This document shows positions 33,631 through 43,590 of a stretch of 64,000 bases of DNA, piece after piece. Under the pieces are notes generated by a model that did no database searches, was not told the origin of the DNA, and saw only the letters and a list, made by a program, of their open reading frames with translations. Every line of letters starts with the position of its first letter. Position 1 is the stretch's first letter. The stretch is from Spiribacter salilacus (GTDB lineage Bacteria; Pseudomonadota; Gammaproteobacteria; Nitrococcales; Nitrococcaceae). The DNA lies in NCBI RefSeq assembly GCF_009649225.1, contig NZ_WJPP01000004.1, forward strand, positions 248,001-312,000, given 5' to 3'. Made by a program: the position numbers and the translations under genes.

Positions 33631-34019
33631 ATGCAGAGGTTTCGGTACGGCTTGATCGCTGGCTATGGGCCGCTCGGTTTTTTAAAACCCGGCGGCTAGC
33701 AGCCGATGCCATTCGCGCTGGCAAGGTGAGTGTTGATGGGGTGCGTGCCAAGCCAGCACGCGCCATTCGGGTAGGGCAACGTGTTGTGGTGGGCAAGGGC
33801 CCAGTGGTGTTTGAAGTGGATGTGCTGGGGTTAAGCGAGCAACGGGGGCCGGCGTCAGTTGCACAGCAGCTGTATGCAGAAACCGCAGAAAGTACGGCAA
33901 AAAGAGAGGAGCAGCGGCTAACGCAGCGGGCAAGCATGGCGGCGCAGCCCCGGCCCGAGCATCGACCTGAGCGCCGCGACCGCCGTGAGCTTGCCGCCTT
34001 TAAGCGTCAGTCTAATTAG
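33627..34019 (+). CDS. hslR: Heat-shock protein 15 (S4-domain RNA-binding protein)
   Basis: 130-residue Hsp15. The S4 domain occupies residues 6-70: VRLDRWLWAARFFKTRRLA followed by AIRAGKVSVDGVRAKPARAIRVGQ, which are diagnostic of this family. The C-terminal part is basic with a RERRDRR-like tail. Hsp15 binds stalled 50S subunits that carry peptidyl-tRNA and helps recycling after heat shock. ATG at 33627 overlaps the rraA stop, and the open frame further left is the overlap with rraA only. Convergent with the HbpS-like gene, overlapping by four bases. Confidence 0.92.
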   Translation: MNAEVSVRLDRWLWAARFFKTRRLAADAIRAGKVSVDGVRAKPARAIRVGQRVVVGKGPVVFEVDVLGLSEQRGPASVAQQLYAETAESTAKREEQRLTQRASMAAQPRPEHRPERRDRRELAAFKRQSN

Positions 34020-34480
34020 TCGGGCGTATCGATACCTGACTGATAGCCTGCGGCCTGAATGCCAGCAACGGCGCATTCTTCATCTGCATCAGAGGTATCG
34101 CCACTGATGCCAACCGCACCAATCGCTACGCCATCTTCTAATACTAAGACGCCACCTGCTACGGGAATAAACTGCCCATCGGCAGCGGTTGCAAGCGCGG
34201 CTAAAAACGCTTCGCGACCTTGGTTACGCTCGCCAATCGTGCGGCTAGAAATGCCCAAGCCTAGAGCGCCACGCGCCTTGCCCTGTGCGATTTGCTGACG
34301 CACATTACCCGCGCCGTCTTCGCGCGCCATGGCAACAATATGCCCACCACTATCCATGACAACCACGGTTAGCGGCATAAAGCCGCGCTCCCGGCCTTTT
34401 GCCAGTGCAGACTCAATGATTTGGTTGGCTTTTGCTAGGGGTAGGTCGACCCGCACGGGAAAAATGGAACTTTTAGGCAT
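34016..34480 (-). CDS. GlcG/HbpS-family protein
   Basis: 154-residue protein of the DUF336 (GlcG/HbpS) fold. LPLAKANQIIESALAKGRERG, LTVVVMDSGGHIVAMAREDGA and IPVAGGVLVLEDGVAIGAVGISGDTSDADEECA are the family segments. HbpS of Streptomyces binds haem in redox sensing, and GlcG is an E. coli glycolate-operon protein of unknown role. No signal peptide is visible, so it should be cytoplasmic. It is the last gene of the minus-strand run of ABC exporter, tmcA and tandem uvrA (18-base gap after uvrA). Its function here is unknown. Confidence 0.87.
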   Translation of the reverse strand: MPKSSIFPVRVDLPLAKANQIIESALAKGRERGFMPLTVVVMDSGGHIVAMAREDGAGNVRQQIAQGKARGALGLGISSRTIGERNQGREAFLAALATAADGQFIPVAGGVLVLEDGVAIGAVGISGDTSDADEECAVAGIQAAGYQSGIDTPD

Positions 34481-34498
34481 ATTGCTTTCCTTTACTAG

Positions 34499-37400
34499 TT
34501 AACGGTTTTGAAATTCTGCCAAGAGCCGGCCCGTTTGTGAGGCCGCTTTGCGCATGACTTGCTCAGGTGTGCCTTCAGCAACAATCTTGCCACCGGCATC
34601 GCCGCCCTCGGGGCCCAAATCAATGAGCCAATCGGCCTCGGCAATTAAATCGAGGTTGTGTTCGATAATGACCACACTATGGCCAGCATCCACCAGTCGA
34701 TGCAGGATACGAATTAGACGTTCTACATCCGCAATATGCAAGCCGACGGTGGGTTCATCCAAAATATAAAGCGTTTTGGGTTGTTTGCCGCGGCTGCCGG
34801 CGGGCCGGGCCTTGGCAAGCTCGCTGACCAGTTTGATGCGCTGTGCCTCACCGCCCGATAAGGTGGGGCTGGGCTGGCCGAGTGTCAGATAGCCTAAGCC
34901 GGTATCACGTAGTAGCCCAAGGGCATGATGGAGCTTGGGTTGGGCGGCAAAAAAATCGACTGCCGTTTCAATATCCATGTTGAGCACATCACCAATGGAA
35001 TGATCGCGCCAAGTAACCGCCAGCGTTTCTGCACTAAACCGCTGGCCATGGCAGACATCGCAGGGCAGGGTAACATCGGGCAGAAAACTCATTTCGATGC
35101 GTTTAACACCTTGGCCTTCGCACTCTGGGCATCGCCCCTCACGAGTGTTAAACGAAAATCGACTCGGGCCGTAGCCGCGAATGCGCGCTTCTTCGGTTTC
35201 GGCAAACAAGCGGCGAATATCATCATAAAGCCCAACATACGTGGCCGGGCAGGAGCGTGGTGTTTTGCCAATGGGCGTTTGGTCTACTTCAAGCACGCGA
35301 TCAATTGGCTGCGCTTTGGCCGTTTCACGATCTGCCAGTCGACGTTTAAGCTCGCTATGCAGTACCTCGCGAATGAGCGTGCTTTTGCCAGATCCAGAGA
35401 CACCGCTGACCACGGTCAGGCACTCCAGAGGAAGGCGAAGATTTACGTCTTTAAGGTTGTTGGCTTGCGCCTTGTTAATCACAATTGCCTCGGCATTGGC
35501 TGCATCTCGGCGTTTGCCAAGGCTTGGGTGGGCAAGCGGCTGCGCCAGCGCTCGCCCGGTTACCGAGTGGGGGTTAGCCAGTAGCTCATCAAGCGTACCC
35601 TCGGCAACCACCCGGCCGCCCCTGATGCCGGCGCCTGGGCCCAAGTCGATGACATGCGCGGCACGCCGAATCGTGTCTTCGTCATGCTCCACCACTAGCA
35701 GCGTGTTGCCCTTTTGCTCCAGTTTCTCGAGCGTATCGAGTAATAAACGATTATCCCGTGCGTGCAGACCTATCGTGGGTTCATCCAAAATGTAGCAGAC
35801 CCCCTGTAGGTTAGAGCCCAGTTGAGCTGCCAGCCGAATTCGCTGCGCTTCGCCGCCGGATAGCGTGGGCGCGGCGCGATCAAGGGTGAGATAGCCTAGA
35901 CCCACGTCTTGCAGAAAACCCAAACGGTTTTGCAGCTCGGGCAAGATGTCTCTGGCAATCGCGGCATCACGACCCTCTAAGGTGAGGTCAGCAAATAAGG
36001 CCTTGGCAGCGCTCACGGAAAGCGCACCATATTCTGCAATGCCGCGGCCAATAAACCGGACTGCTAGGGCCTCGGGCCGCAGACGATGTCCATTGCATAG
36101 CGGGCAGGTTTCTGGCTCCTCGGGGGGTTCAACTTGAGTGCGGCCCGTGCCCAAACAACCGGGGCACCAACCATGCGCGGTGTTGTAGGAAAAAAGCCGC
36201 GGATCCAGCGGGTTAAAGCTGCGTGCACAACCTGGGCAGGCGCGCTCGGTGGAGTACAGTGTTGAACTGCCGTTTGCCGTGGACACACGGACTTGCCCCT
36301 TGCCATAGGCGAGGGCTTGGTCAAGCGCGGCCAGCAGGCCAGCTTCATCCGCTGGGTTTGGGGTAAGAGTGATGACCGGCAGGTCAATATCATGCTCACG
36401 AAAGCGATCAAGCCGTGGCCACTGCTCAGTGGGCTGATCTTGGCCATCTACGCGGAGTTTTTCAAAGCCTTTGTTGGCGGCCCATTGTGCTAAATCGGTG
36501 TAATAGCCTTTGCGGGCAATAACCAGCGGTGCCAATAGCTCGATGGGCTGCCCCCGGTGTGTATTGAGTAAATGCTCGGCAATCGCCTCGCGGCTGCGCT
36601 CGGTAATGGGTAAATCACAATCAGGGCAATACTGGGTGCCGAGCTTAACAAACAGCAAACGTAAAAAGTGATGAAGCTCAGTGAGCGTGCCGACCGTGCT
36701 CTTATGGCCGCCACGACTGGTGCGCTGCTCAATGGCCACGGTAGGGGGTATGCCGGTAACCGCATCAACATCGGGTTTGGCGGCCGGTTGCACAAACTGC
36801 CGCGCATACGCATTAAGTGATTCTAAATACCGGCGCTGCCCTTCATTAAACACAATATCGAAAGCCACGGTGCTTTTGCCTGAGCCCGATAACCCGGTGA
36901 TCACGCTCATGCGGTTGCGCGGGATGCGCAGATCAATGCCGCGCAGATTATGCTCACGCGCATTGTGAATCATAATGGCCTGATCGGGGTTGGCAGCTTG
37001 CCGGGCCGGAGGGGGTTCGGCCACTTGCAATGCTGCACTTGGCTCGAGGGCGGCCACATGGCGGCGCAAGGCAGCCCCCGTGGCGCTGTGCGCTGCGGCA
37101 TCCATGAGTGCATCGGGTGAGCCCTGAGCGATAACCTGCCCGCCGGCATCGCCGCCTTCCGGGCCAAGGTCAATTAACCAGTCTGCGGCATGCATTACAT
37201 CGAGGTTGTGCTCAATCACAATAATCGAATGCCCGGCATCAAGCAGCCTTTCCAGCGCGGTCAGTAATACGCGGATATCATCAAAATGCAGCCCGGTGGT
37301 CGGCTCATCAAATAAAAATAAAGTGTGACCCGCTTTTTTGCGCTTTGCCTTGGCCAAATGCCCGGCAAGTTTAAGGCGCTGGGCCTCACCGCCTGATAGT

Positions 37401-39841
37401 GTAGGCACGGGCTGACCGAGGCGCAGGTACCCCAAACCCACCGCTTCTAGTGGCTCGAGTCCACGCAGGATGTCGGGCTTGTTGGCAAAAAACACCTTCG
37501 CTTGGGCAACCGTCATCTCTAAACAATCTGCTATTGAGGCAGGCAGGGCATCGCAGCCGGGCGCAGGCGGCAATCGAACATCTAATACGGCATCACGGTA
37601 ACGCCGCCCATCGCAGTCAACGCAGCGTAAATACACATCGGAGAGGAACTGCATTTCCACATGCTCAAAGCCATTACCCCCACAAGTGGGGCAGCGCCCA
37701 TTGCCGCTATTAAAGCTAAAGGTGCTGGCGGTATAGCCGCGCTCAATGGCTAGTGGCTCACGCGCAAAGGCCTTGCGGAGTGGGTCGAGCACACCCACAT
37801 GACTGGCGGGGTTAGATCGGGTGGTGCGCCCAATGGCGCTTTGATCTACCAGGATTACCTCATCAATCGACTCATGCCCGGTAAAGCCAGCAAAGGCACC
37901 GGGTGGGTCTACCGCTTCGCCCAAATGCTTGCGCAGGCCACGATAAAGAATCGATTCAAGCAGTGTGGATTTGCCAGACCCGGAGACACCCGTTAAGCAG
38001 ACTAAACGCTGCAGCGGCAGCGCCACGTCAATATTTTGTAGGTTATGTTCGGTAGCGCCGAGTACGTTAAGCCACTGTTCTGGCGCAGGCCGGCGGGTGC
38101 GATGCTCAGCTTGAACGCGGGTTTCGCCACGCAGGTAAGCGCCGGTCAGGCTTTTTTGATCGGCCAGTAGTTCGGGGAGGGTGCCGTTAAAAACAATGTT
38201 TCCGCCGCGCTCTCCCGGGCCAGGGCCAATGTCTAAAACCCGATCGGCGGCACGGATTATGTCGGGATCATGCTCCACCACTAACAGCGTGTTGCCGGCA
38301 TCGCGCAGCCGCTGCATGACGCCGGTAATTCGGTCGATATCCCGCGGATGTAAGCCAATGCTGGGCTCATCTAATACAAACAGCGTGTTGACCAGCGAGG
38401 TACCTAACGCCGTGGTGAGGTTAATGCGTTGCACCTCGCCACCCGAGAGGGTGCGAGATTGCCGATCAAGGGTCAGGTAACCCACGCCAACGGCCTCTAG
38501 AAAACCAAGCCGGTCGCGAATGGCCTCTAAGACCAGGGGCACCGCTTCATCAAGCGGCGGGGGTAGGGTGAGATGATTAAAAAAATCGGTGGCTCGGCTG
38601 AGCGGCAGGGTCATAATTTCGTGCAGATTGAGGGCCTGATCGCCCTCGCCAAGTCGCCAAAGTAGCGCTTCTGGTTTTAGCCGTGCGCCTTGGCAATCAG
38701 GGCAGAGGTCGTAGCTGCGGTACTTCGATAGCAGCACGCGCACATGCATTTTATAGCTTTTTGCCTCAAGCCAGTCGAAAAAACCCTTGATGCCATACCA
38801 TTTGCCGCGGCCTTTGCCTTCGCCGTTGAGCACCCACTCCCGGTCTGCTTCGGGCAGGTCCTCCCACGGGATATCCATGGCGATGTTTTTTGCGGCGGCA
38901 TGCCGGGCCAGATCTTTTTGACAATCTGCCGAGCGGCCTGACTGCCACGGCCGAATGGCACCGCCGGCCAGTGTTTTGCGCGGATCAGGGATGACCAACC
39001 CATAGTCGATGCCCATGACGCGGCCGAACCCGCGGCAGGTGTCGCAGGCGCCCATGGGTGAGTTAAAAGAAAATAAGCTTGGCAGTGGGTCTTGATAATG
39101 ACGATTACAATCGGGGCAGTGTAAATCGCTAGAGAAACGATGCTCGGCGGTGGCTTCACGTTCGTCGTTGAGTGTTTCGATAACAACCTGCCCGCGGCCA
39201 TGTCGCAGTGCGGCTTCAACGGCCTCAACCAGACGATCGCGGCGGCTTTCCTGCGCTTTGATGCGATCTTGAGTGACCCGCAGTTGGCCGGCTTTTAAGG
39301 TGGCGATGCGGGTATAGCCTTGGGCCTGAAGTAATTGACGAATTTCTGTTTCGTCATACGGCGCGGGCACGGGGATGTCAAAGTTGATGCTTAGTCTTTC
39401 GCCAGCGCAGCGGGTAAGCATGCGCTCGGCAATGCCATCTGGCGTGTCGCGACTAACCTGACGGCCGCAGCCGCCGCAATAGAGCCGTGCCGCCCGGGCA
39501 AAGAGCAGCTTAAGATGATCATTGAGTTCGGTCATCGTGCCAACGGTGGAGCGCGAGGTACGGACTGGGTTGGTTTGATCAATGGCAATGGCCGGTGGAA
39601 TACCTTCGACCTTATCTGTGGCAGGCCGATCCATTCGGTCTAAAAACTGCCGAGCATAGGGCGAGAAGGTTTCTACATAGCGGCGTTGACCCTCGGCATA
39701 AATGGTATCGAAGGCCAGCGAAGACTTGCCGGAGCCGGAAACACCGGTCACCACAATCAGCTCACCAATCGGTAGATCAAGGTTAAGGTTGCGTAGGTTG
39801 TTTTGACGCGCCCCACGAATGCGAATGCATCCTGTATTCAT
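34499..39841 (-). CDS. uvrA: Double-length UvrA (tandem UvrA fusion, four ABC ATPase domains)
   Basis: One uninterrupted protein of 1780 residues, nearly twice the usual 940. Copy 1 covers about 1-930 and copy 2 about 945-1780. Each has two Walker A loops (GVSGSGKSS and GVSGSGKST, then GLSGSGKST and GVSGSGKST), matching LSGGE signatures and DEP Walker B boxes, and zinc-finger cysteine sets (CPxC pairs). UvrA normally dimerises to find bulky lesions for UvrB; here both halves of such a dimer may be covalently joined. It starts at ATG 39841, 4 bases after the tmcA stop, with no LexA box directly upstream. Such long UvrA proteins are known in some bacteria as a separate class. A normal uvrA may exist elsewhere in this genome. 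Confidence 0.93.
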   Translation of the reverse strand: MNTGCIRIRGARQNNLRNLNLDLPIGELIVVTGVSGSGKSSLAFDTIYAEGQRRYVETFSPYARQFLDRMDRPATDKVEGIPPAIAIDQTNPVRTSRSTVGTMTELNDHLKLLFARAARLYCGGCGRQVSRDTPDGIAERMLTRCAGERLSINFDIPVPAPYDETEIRQLLQAQGYTRIATLKAGQLRVTQDRIKAQESRRDRLVEAVEAALRHGRGQVVIETLNDEREATAEHRFSSDLHCPDCNRHYQDPLPSLFSFNSPMGACDTCRGFGRVMGIDYGLVIPDPRKTLAGGAIRPWQSGRSADCQKDLARHAAAKNIAMDIPWEDLPEADREWVLNGEGKGRGKWYGIKGFFDWLEAKSYKMHVRVLLSKYRSYDLCPDCQGARLKPEALLWRLGEGDQALNLHEIMTLPLSRATDFFNHLTLPPPLDEAVPLVLEAIRDRLGFLEAVGVGYLTLDRQSRTLSGGEVQRINLTTALGTSLVNTLFVLDEPSIGLHPRDIDRITGVMQRLRDAGNTLLVVEHDPDIIRAADRVLDIGPGPGERGGNIVFNGTLPELLADQKSLTGAYLRGETRVQAEHRTRRPAPEQWLNVLGATEHNLQNIDVALPLQRLVCLTGVSGSGKSTLLESILYRGLRKHLGEAVDPPGAFAGFTGHESIDEVILVDQSAIGRTTRSNPASHVGVLDPLRKAFAREPLAIERGYTASTFSFNSGNGRCPTCGGNGFEHVEMQFLSDVYLRCVDCDGRRYRDAVLDVRLPPAPGCDALPASIADCLEMTVAQAKVFFANKPDILRGLEPLEAVGLGYLRLGQPVPTLSGGEAQRLKLAGHLAKAKRKKAGHTLFLFDEPTTGLHFDDIRVLLTALERLLDAGHSIIVIEHNLDVMHAADWLIDLGPEGGDAGGQVIAQGSPDALMDAAAHSATGAALRRHVAALEPSAALQVAEPPPARQAANPDQAIMIHNAREHNLRGIDLRIPRNRMSVITGLSGSGKSTVAFDIVFNEGQRRYLESLNAYARQFVQPAAKPDVDAVTGIPPTVAIEQRTSRGGHKSTVGTLTELHHFLRLLFVKLGTQYCPDCDLPITERSREAIAEHLLNTHRGQPIELLAPLVIARKGYYTDLAQWAANKGFEKLRVDGQDQPTEQWPRLDRFREHDIDLPVITLTPNPADEAGLLAALDQALAYGKGQVRVSTANGSSTLYSTERACPGCARSFNPLDPRLFSYNTAHGWCPGCLGTGRTQVEPPEEPETCPLCNGHRLRPEALAVRFIGRGIAEYGALSVSAAKALFADLTLEGRDAAIARDILPELQNRLGFLQDVGLGYLTLDRAAPTLSGGEAQRIRLAAQLGSNLQGVCYILDEPTIGLHARDNRLLLDTLEKLEQKGNTLLVVEHDEDTIRRAAHVIDLGPGAGIRGGRVVAEGTLDELLANPHSVTGRALAQPLAHPSLGKRRDAANAEAIVINKAQANNLKDVNLRLPLECLTVVSGVSGSGKSTLIREVLHSELKRRLADRETAKAQPIDRVLEVDQTPIGKTPRSCPATYVGLYDDIRRLFAETEEARIRGYGPSRFSFNTREGRCPECEGQGVKRIEMSFLPDVTLPCDVCHGQRFSAETLAVTWRDHSIGDVLNMDIETAVDFFAAQPKLHHALGLLRDTGLGYLTLGQPSPTLSGGEAQRIKLVSELAKARPAGSRGKQPKTLYILDEPTVGLHIADVERLIRILHRLVDAGHSVVIIEHNLDLIAEADWLIDLGPEGGDAGGKIVAEGTPEQVMRKAASQTGRLLAEFQNR

Positions 39842-39845
39842 CCCA

Positions 39846-41699
39846 CTAGTTTAGCATTGTCGCCGCCCATTCACGCAGCGAATTTAGGTATTCGCGCTGG
39901 CCGGTAAAGCCATATTGCTTGGCGAGTGGGGCGAGCGCTTGGGGCTGCGCCAGTGCGGCGCTCACCCAATCAGGCGGTGGTGTCGCGGCTGTTGATAAAC
40001 TGCGCTGCAGGGCGCCCACGCTATCCAGCCATGGCCGATGCCCGGTAGCAAACGCAATGCGATCTTGGGTGTCGATGGCGGCAGGATCCGCTATAGGCAG
40101 GGCATGCTGCAAGCGTTGCAGTAAATCAGGCGGTAATGCGGGCTGGGCGTGTTTGATTTGATCGGGCAGATGCACGGCAAAGCGCTCACGAGCCTGAGTC
40201 ATCAAGTGCTGGCCAGCTTTGCTTAAGCCTTTGAGCATAATCACCGCGCGGGCGCCCCCATGGGGGTCAAATCGTTGGCCTAAGCGCACCGGCATAAGCC
40301 CCGTAGACTGCCAAAAATCCAGCAATTCAGGGGTGGCCGAAAAACTGGTACCAAACCAATCGCAACCGTGAGATTGCGCATACGTTTGCATGGCGGCAAT
40401 CAGTTGCTGACCAATGCCGCCTCGCCGATAGACGCTTTGAATGGCAATGCGTTGTAAGCGCAGACCAGACAGGTTGCTAGCGCCTTGAATGCCCGCATGA
40501 AAGGTTAAAGACTGCGCAATCAGATGCCCCATTGGCCGACGCTGCCCCAGCCAAATGGGTTGCGCTAGCGCCGGATCAAGCCCGCCCTCTAATTTTGCCA
40601 TGGCAACACCCACCAGCAGATTAGCCCTGAACGCAGCCGCAATTTTGAGTGTGGGGTCTTCTAAAAGCTGCTGTAAATCACGCGGGCGGGTTTGATAATG
40701 GCTTTCAATCAGTAGGCTGAAAATCGCTGCTAGGCGGTCTGGATTATCGATGAGCTGTTGCTGGTCTATCCACTCGATGTTGACGGGCTGATCAGCATGG
40801 GGCTGATGGGTGGCTGGGCTGAGCGGTGGTGTTTTAAATAAAAGCAACTGATTAATCAACGCTTCAAGGGGGTCGTTCTCCGCCCAGCGTACGGGTTGCT
40901 GGAGGGTAACGCGGTTTGTTGGTATGCGTAATTCTAGCCCGCGCCCGCTGCCTTCATAGCCATGAATGGTGCCCGCTAGCACGCAGCAAGGGTTCTCGCG
41001 AATGAGCTTTTCCAGTAATCCGAGTGGTAAGGCGGCGGCCTCGTCAATAATTAGCGGATCAGTGGCTGGGGTAATGTCTTCGGGGGCTAGAAATTTGGGC
41101 GGATAATTCCCTGCATGCTTAATGACTTCAGCCACCGCTGCGCGTGAGGGGCCGGTCAGACGTGCGTTTGGGCAAATACCTGTGGCAAGGGCTAGGCCGA
41201 GCGCGGTGGATTTGCCCCGCCCGCGATCGGCGGTAATTAATAGTGGATGGGGTTGCGGTACGGATACCGCCGTTTGGCAGGCTTGAATGGCTTTTTGCTG
41301 ATCAGCCGTGGGTTGAATTGCAGGCTCAGTTAGCACCGAGTTTGGCGTAATGGCCTCAGGTAGCGAATCATCAGCCAATACGGTTTCCACCCAAGAGCAG
41401 GCGGCAGCCAGTGTTAGCAAACGCTGCAAAAATCCCGCATGTGGCGGCGGAGGCACGAGTACGATGAGTGCGCCGCCCGCAATCAGGGTGCCGCTGATTG
41501 CGCCTAAATCTTCAGCGTTTAGCGAAGGATGTGCGTCGATAACCGCCGCTGCAAGCGTTTGCCCGAGGTGCTGCCGCCCGCGGCCGGGTTGATCAATCCA
41601 TTGGGCTTGTTCAGGGGGTAAGGGGGCGAGCAGAGTTTGTGCGCGCGCCACCGCACGGGCGTGATCGCCGTGAATTAAAATCAGGCGACGTGGTTGCAT
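39846..41699 (-). CDS. tmcA: tRNA(Met) cytidine acetyltransferase TmcA
   Basis: RNA helicase-acetyltransferase of 617 residues that makes N4-acetylcytidine at the wobble position of elongator tRNA-Met. Domains in order: N-terminal TmcA domain, ATPase/helicase with ITADRGRGKSTALGLALA (Walker A near residue 156) and LIIDEAAALPLGLLEKLI, then a GNAT domain with RLQRIAIQSVYRRGGIGQQLIAAM and GTSFSATPELLDFW. A tail-binding C-terminal region ends at residue 617. It starts two bases after the ABC exporter stop and precedes the tandem uvrA gene. Co-transcription is likely, but no functional link to DNA repair is known. Confidence 0.94.
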   Translation of the reverse strand: MQPRRLILIHGDHARAVARAQTLLAPLPPEQAQWIDQPGRGRQHLGQTLAAAVIDAHPSLNAEDLGAISGTLIAGGALIVLVPPPPHAGFLQRLLTLAAACSWVETVLADDSLPEAITPNSVLTEPAIQPTADQQKAIQACQTAVSVPQPHPLLITADRGRGKSTALGLALATGICPNARLTGPSRAAVAEVIKHAGNYPPKFLAPEDITPATDPLIIDEAAALPLGLLEKLIRENPCCVLAGTIHGYEGSGRGLELRIPTNRVTLQQPVRWAENDPLEALINQLLLFKTPPLSPATHQPHADQPVNIEWIDQQQLIDNPDRLAAIFSLLIESHYQTRPRDLQQLLEDPTLKIAAAFRANLLVGVAMAKLEGGLDPALAQPIWLGQRRPMGHLIAQSLTFHAGIQGASNLSGLRLQRIAIQSVYRRGGIGQQLIAAMQTYAQSHGCDWFGTSFSATPELLDFWQSTGLMPVRLGQRFDPHGGARAVIMLKGLSKAGQHLMTQARERFAVHLPDQIKHAQPALPPDLLQRLQHALPIADPAAIDTQDRIAFATGHRPWLDSVGALQRSLSTAATPPPDWVSAALAQPQALAPLAKQYGFTGQREYLNSLREWAATMLN

Positions 41700-41701
41700 G
41701 G

Positions 41702-43513
41702 CTACTGATATCCCGCGGCCTGTAATTCAAACAAGGTGGCGTATTTGCCACCCGCCGCCACTAAATCGGCATGGCTGCCCTGCTCGGTAATGCGGCCGTT
41801 TTCGAGCACTAAAATCTCATCGGCAATTCGTACGGTTGAGAAGCGATGCGAGATTAAAATGGCCATGCGATCTTTCGTGAGCTCGCTGAAATGCGCAAAG
41901 ATTTCAGCTTCGGCGGCCGCATCCATGGCCGCAGTGGGTTCATCAAGCACCAAAATATCGGCACTCTCACGCATAAATGCCCGGGCCATCGCAATTTTTT
42001 GCCATTGCCCACCTGATAGCTCCCGGCCGTCTTTAAACCAGCGGCCCAGTTGGGCATGGTATTTGCCAGGAATCTCCTCAATAAAACGCTCCGCGAGGCC
42101 ACGCTCGGCGGCCTTTTGCCAGCGTGCTTCATCGCTAAAGTGTTGGATATCGCCGCTTCCAATGTTCTCACCCACGGGTAGTTGGTAGCGCATAAAATCC
42201 TGAAAAATAATGCCGATGCGCCGTCGCAGCGCTTCTGGTTGCCAGTCTTGCAGAGAGCTACCGTCAAGCAACACGCGCCCTTCGTAAGGTTTATACAGAC
42301 CGGCTAATAGCTTAATGAGTGTGGTTTTGCCGGAGCCGTTTTCGCCCACAAGCGCAAGGCTATGGCCGGGTTGTAAGTGAAAGCTGATTTGGCTAAGGGC
42401 ATCCACTTCACTGCCGGGGTAGCGAAAGCTGACTTTCTCAAAACGCAGTCCATCACCGGGCGTCGTGCCCTGAGTAAGCGTGCCGGTGGATGCCTCAACG
42501 GGCTGCTCGAGATATTCATACAGGTTAGAAAGATAGAGGTTGTCTTCATACATGCCGCCAATGGCACTGAGGCTGGCGCTAACGGCTGCCTGGCCTTGCC
42601 GAAACACCACCAAATACATGGTCATTTGCCCCAGCGTGATGGCGCCCGCCACCGTGGTTGCGACAATCCAGCCGTAGGTTGCATAAAAGGCAAGGGTAGC
42701 AATTAAGCCTAAAATAAATCCCCATGTTTCACGGCGCAGTGTGAGGTTGCGGTCTTCTTTATACAGTCGCTCAAAAATGCCGCGGTACCGATCAAGCAAT
42801 AGTGGGCCAAGCTCAAAGAGCTTGACCTCTTTAGCGCTATCTTCCCGAGCTAAAACGGTTTCAAGATACATTTGCTGACGGGTATCAGGGCTGCGCCAGC
42901 GAAAAAGCCGAAACGCATCGCCTGAGAATTTGGCTTCAGAAAAGAACTGCGGCAAGCCAGCCGCCAGTAAAATAACCACTGCCCACGGCGAGAATCCAAT
43001 TAATAACCCCGCAAAACTGGCCAGCGAAATCCCGTTTTGCAAAAGGCCAAAGGTGCGGTTAACCAGGCTTAATGGCCGAGTTGATGCTTCACGCCGGGCC
43101 CGGGTGAGCTTGTCGTAAAATTCTGAGTCTTCAAAATCCACCAGCTGCAGCGTTTGAGCCTTGTCTAAAATCATGACATTGACGCGCTGGCCAAGCTGGG
43201 CGCGCAGCAAAGACTGAGCCGTTTGCAGCGCTCGCTGAGCCGCGGCAATGCCGGCAATGATGCCGCCTTCCAGCGCAACCAGCCAGAGCAGTGCGTTGGG
43301 TACACCGGCGTTTGCATCGATAGCGGCAACAACCCCATCTACGATGAGCTGACCCACCCAGGCCGCCGCGGCCGGCAATAACCCAGCCACCAGCGTTGCG
43401 CCCGCTAATACAAGCGTAAGCGGTTTAGAGGTTTGCCAAACTAAGCCGATGGCCCGTTGGCTGTAACGAAAAACGCCAAGATATTGGCGCCAAGATTGAC
43501 TGTGCTCTGCCAT
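41702..43513 (-). CDS. ABC exporter, fused permease and ATP-binding domains
   Basis: 603-residue half-transporter that works as a homo- or heterodimer in the inner membrane. Residues 1-330 contain about six hydrophobic segments. The ATPase domain follows, with GENGSGKTTLIKLLAGL (Walker A), the Q-loop region, LSGGQWQKIAMARA (signature) and ILVLDEPTAAMDA (Walker B), and an ISHRFSTVR switch His. It is in the MsbA-like multidrug/lipid exporter family. Subgroup and substrate cannot be resolved. The 78-base region before its start contains the porin terminator, so the operon with tmcA and uvrA may have its promoter there or depend on readthrough. Confidence 0.9.
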   Translation of the reverse strand: MAEHSQSWRQYLGVFRYSQRAIGLVWQTSKPLTLVLAGATLVAGLLPAAAAWVGQLIVDGVVAAIDANAGVPNALLWLVALEGGIIAGIAAAQRALQTAQSLLRAQLGQRVNVMILDKAQTLQLVDFEDSEFYDKLTRARREASTRPLSLVNRTFGLLQNGISLASFAGLLIGFSPWAVVILLAAGLPQFFSEAKFSGDAFRLFRWRSPDTRQQMYLETVLAREDSAKEVKLFELGPLLLDRYRGIFERLYKEDRNLTLRRETWGFILGLIATLAFYATYGWIVATTVAGAITLGQMTMYLVVFRQGQAAVSASLSAIGGMYEDNLYLSNLYEYLEQPVEASTGTLTQGTTPGDGLRFEKVSFRYPGSEVDALSQISFHLQPGHSLALVGENGSGKTTLIKLLAGLYKPYEGRVLLDGSSLQDWQPEALRRRIGIIFQDFMRYQLPVGENIGSGDIQHFSDEARWQKAAERGLAERFIEEIPGKYHAQLGRWFKDGRELSGGQWQKIAMARAFMRESADILVLDEPTAAMDAAAEAEIFAHFSELTKDRMAILISHRFSTVRIADEILVLENGRITEQGSHADLVAAGGKYATLFELQAAGYQ

Positions 43514-43540
43514 TAGACCGCTAAGGGTAGCAGAAAAAAC

Positions 43541-43562
43541 AAAGGCCCCTGACGGGGCCTTT
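43541..43562 (-). terminator. Rho-independent terminator of the porin gene
   Basis: Perfect 9-bp inverted repeat AAAGGCCCC / GGGGCCTTT with a 4-base loop. Read on the minus strand it lies 28 bases after the porin stop and is followed by GTTTTTTCTG. It should stop the porin transcript before the ABC exporter gene. Confidence 0.9.
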
Positions 43563-43590
43563 GGATAACGTCATTTAAGACGCGGGGTGC

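Noticed and set aside
34925-35795. Long open frames on the plus strand (219 and 184 codons) inside the tandem uvrA gene
   Set aside because: They are antisense to strongly conserved UvrA coding sequence and the translations show no known motifs. They follow from codon bias on the other strand.
34499-39841. Frameshifted or duplicated uvrA pair joined by error
   Set aside because: There is no stop codon, the linker is in frame, and the two halves differ clearly in sequence, so a genuine tandem protein is the better reading.
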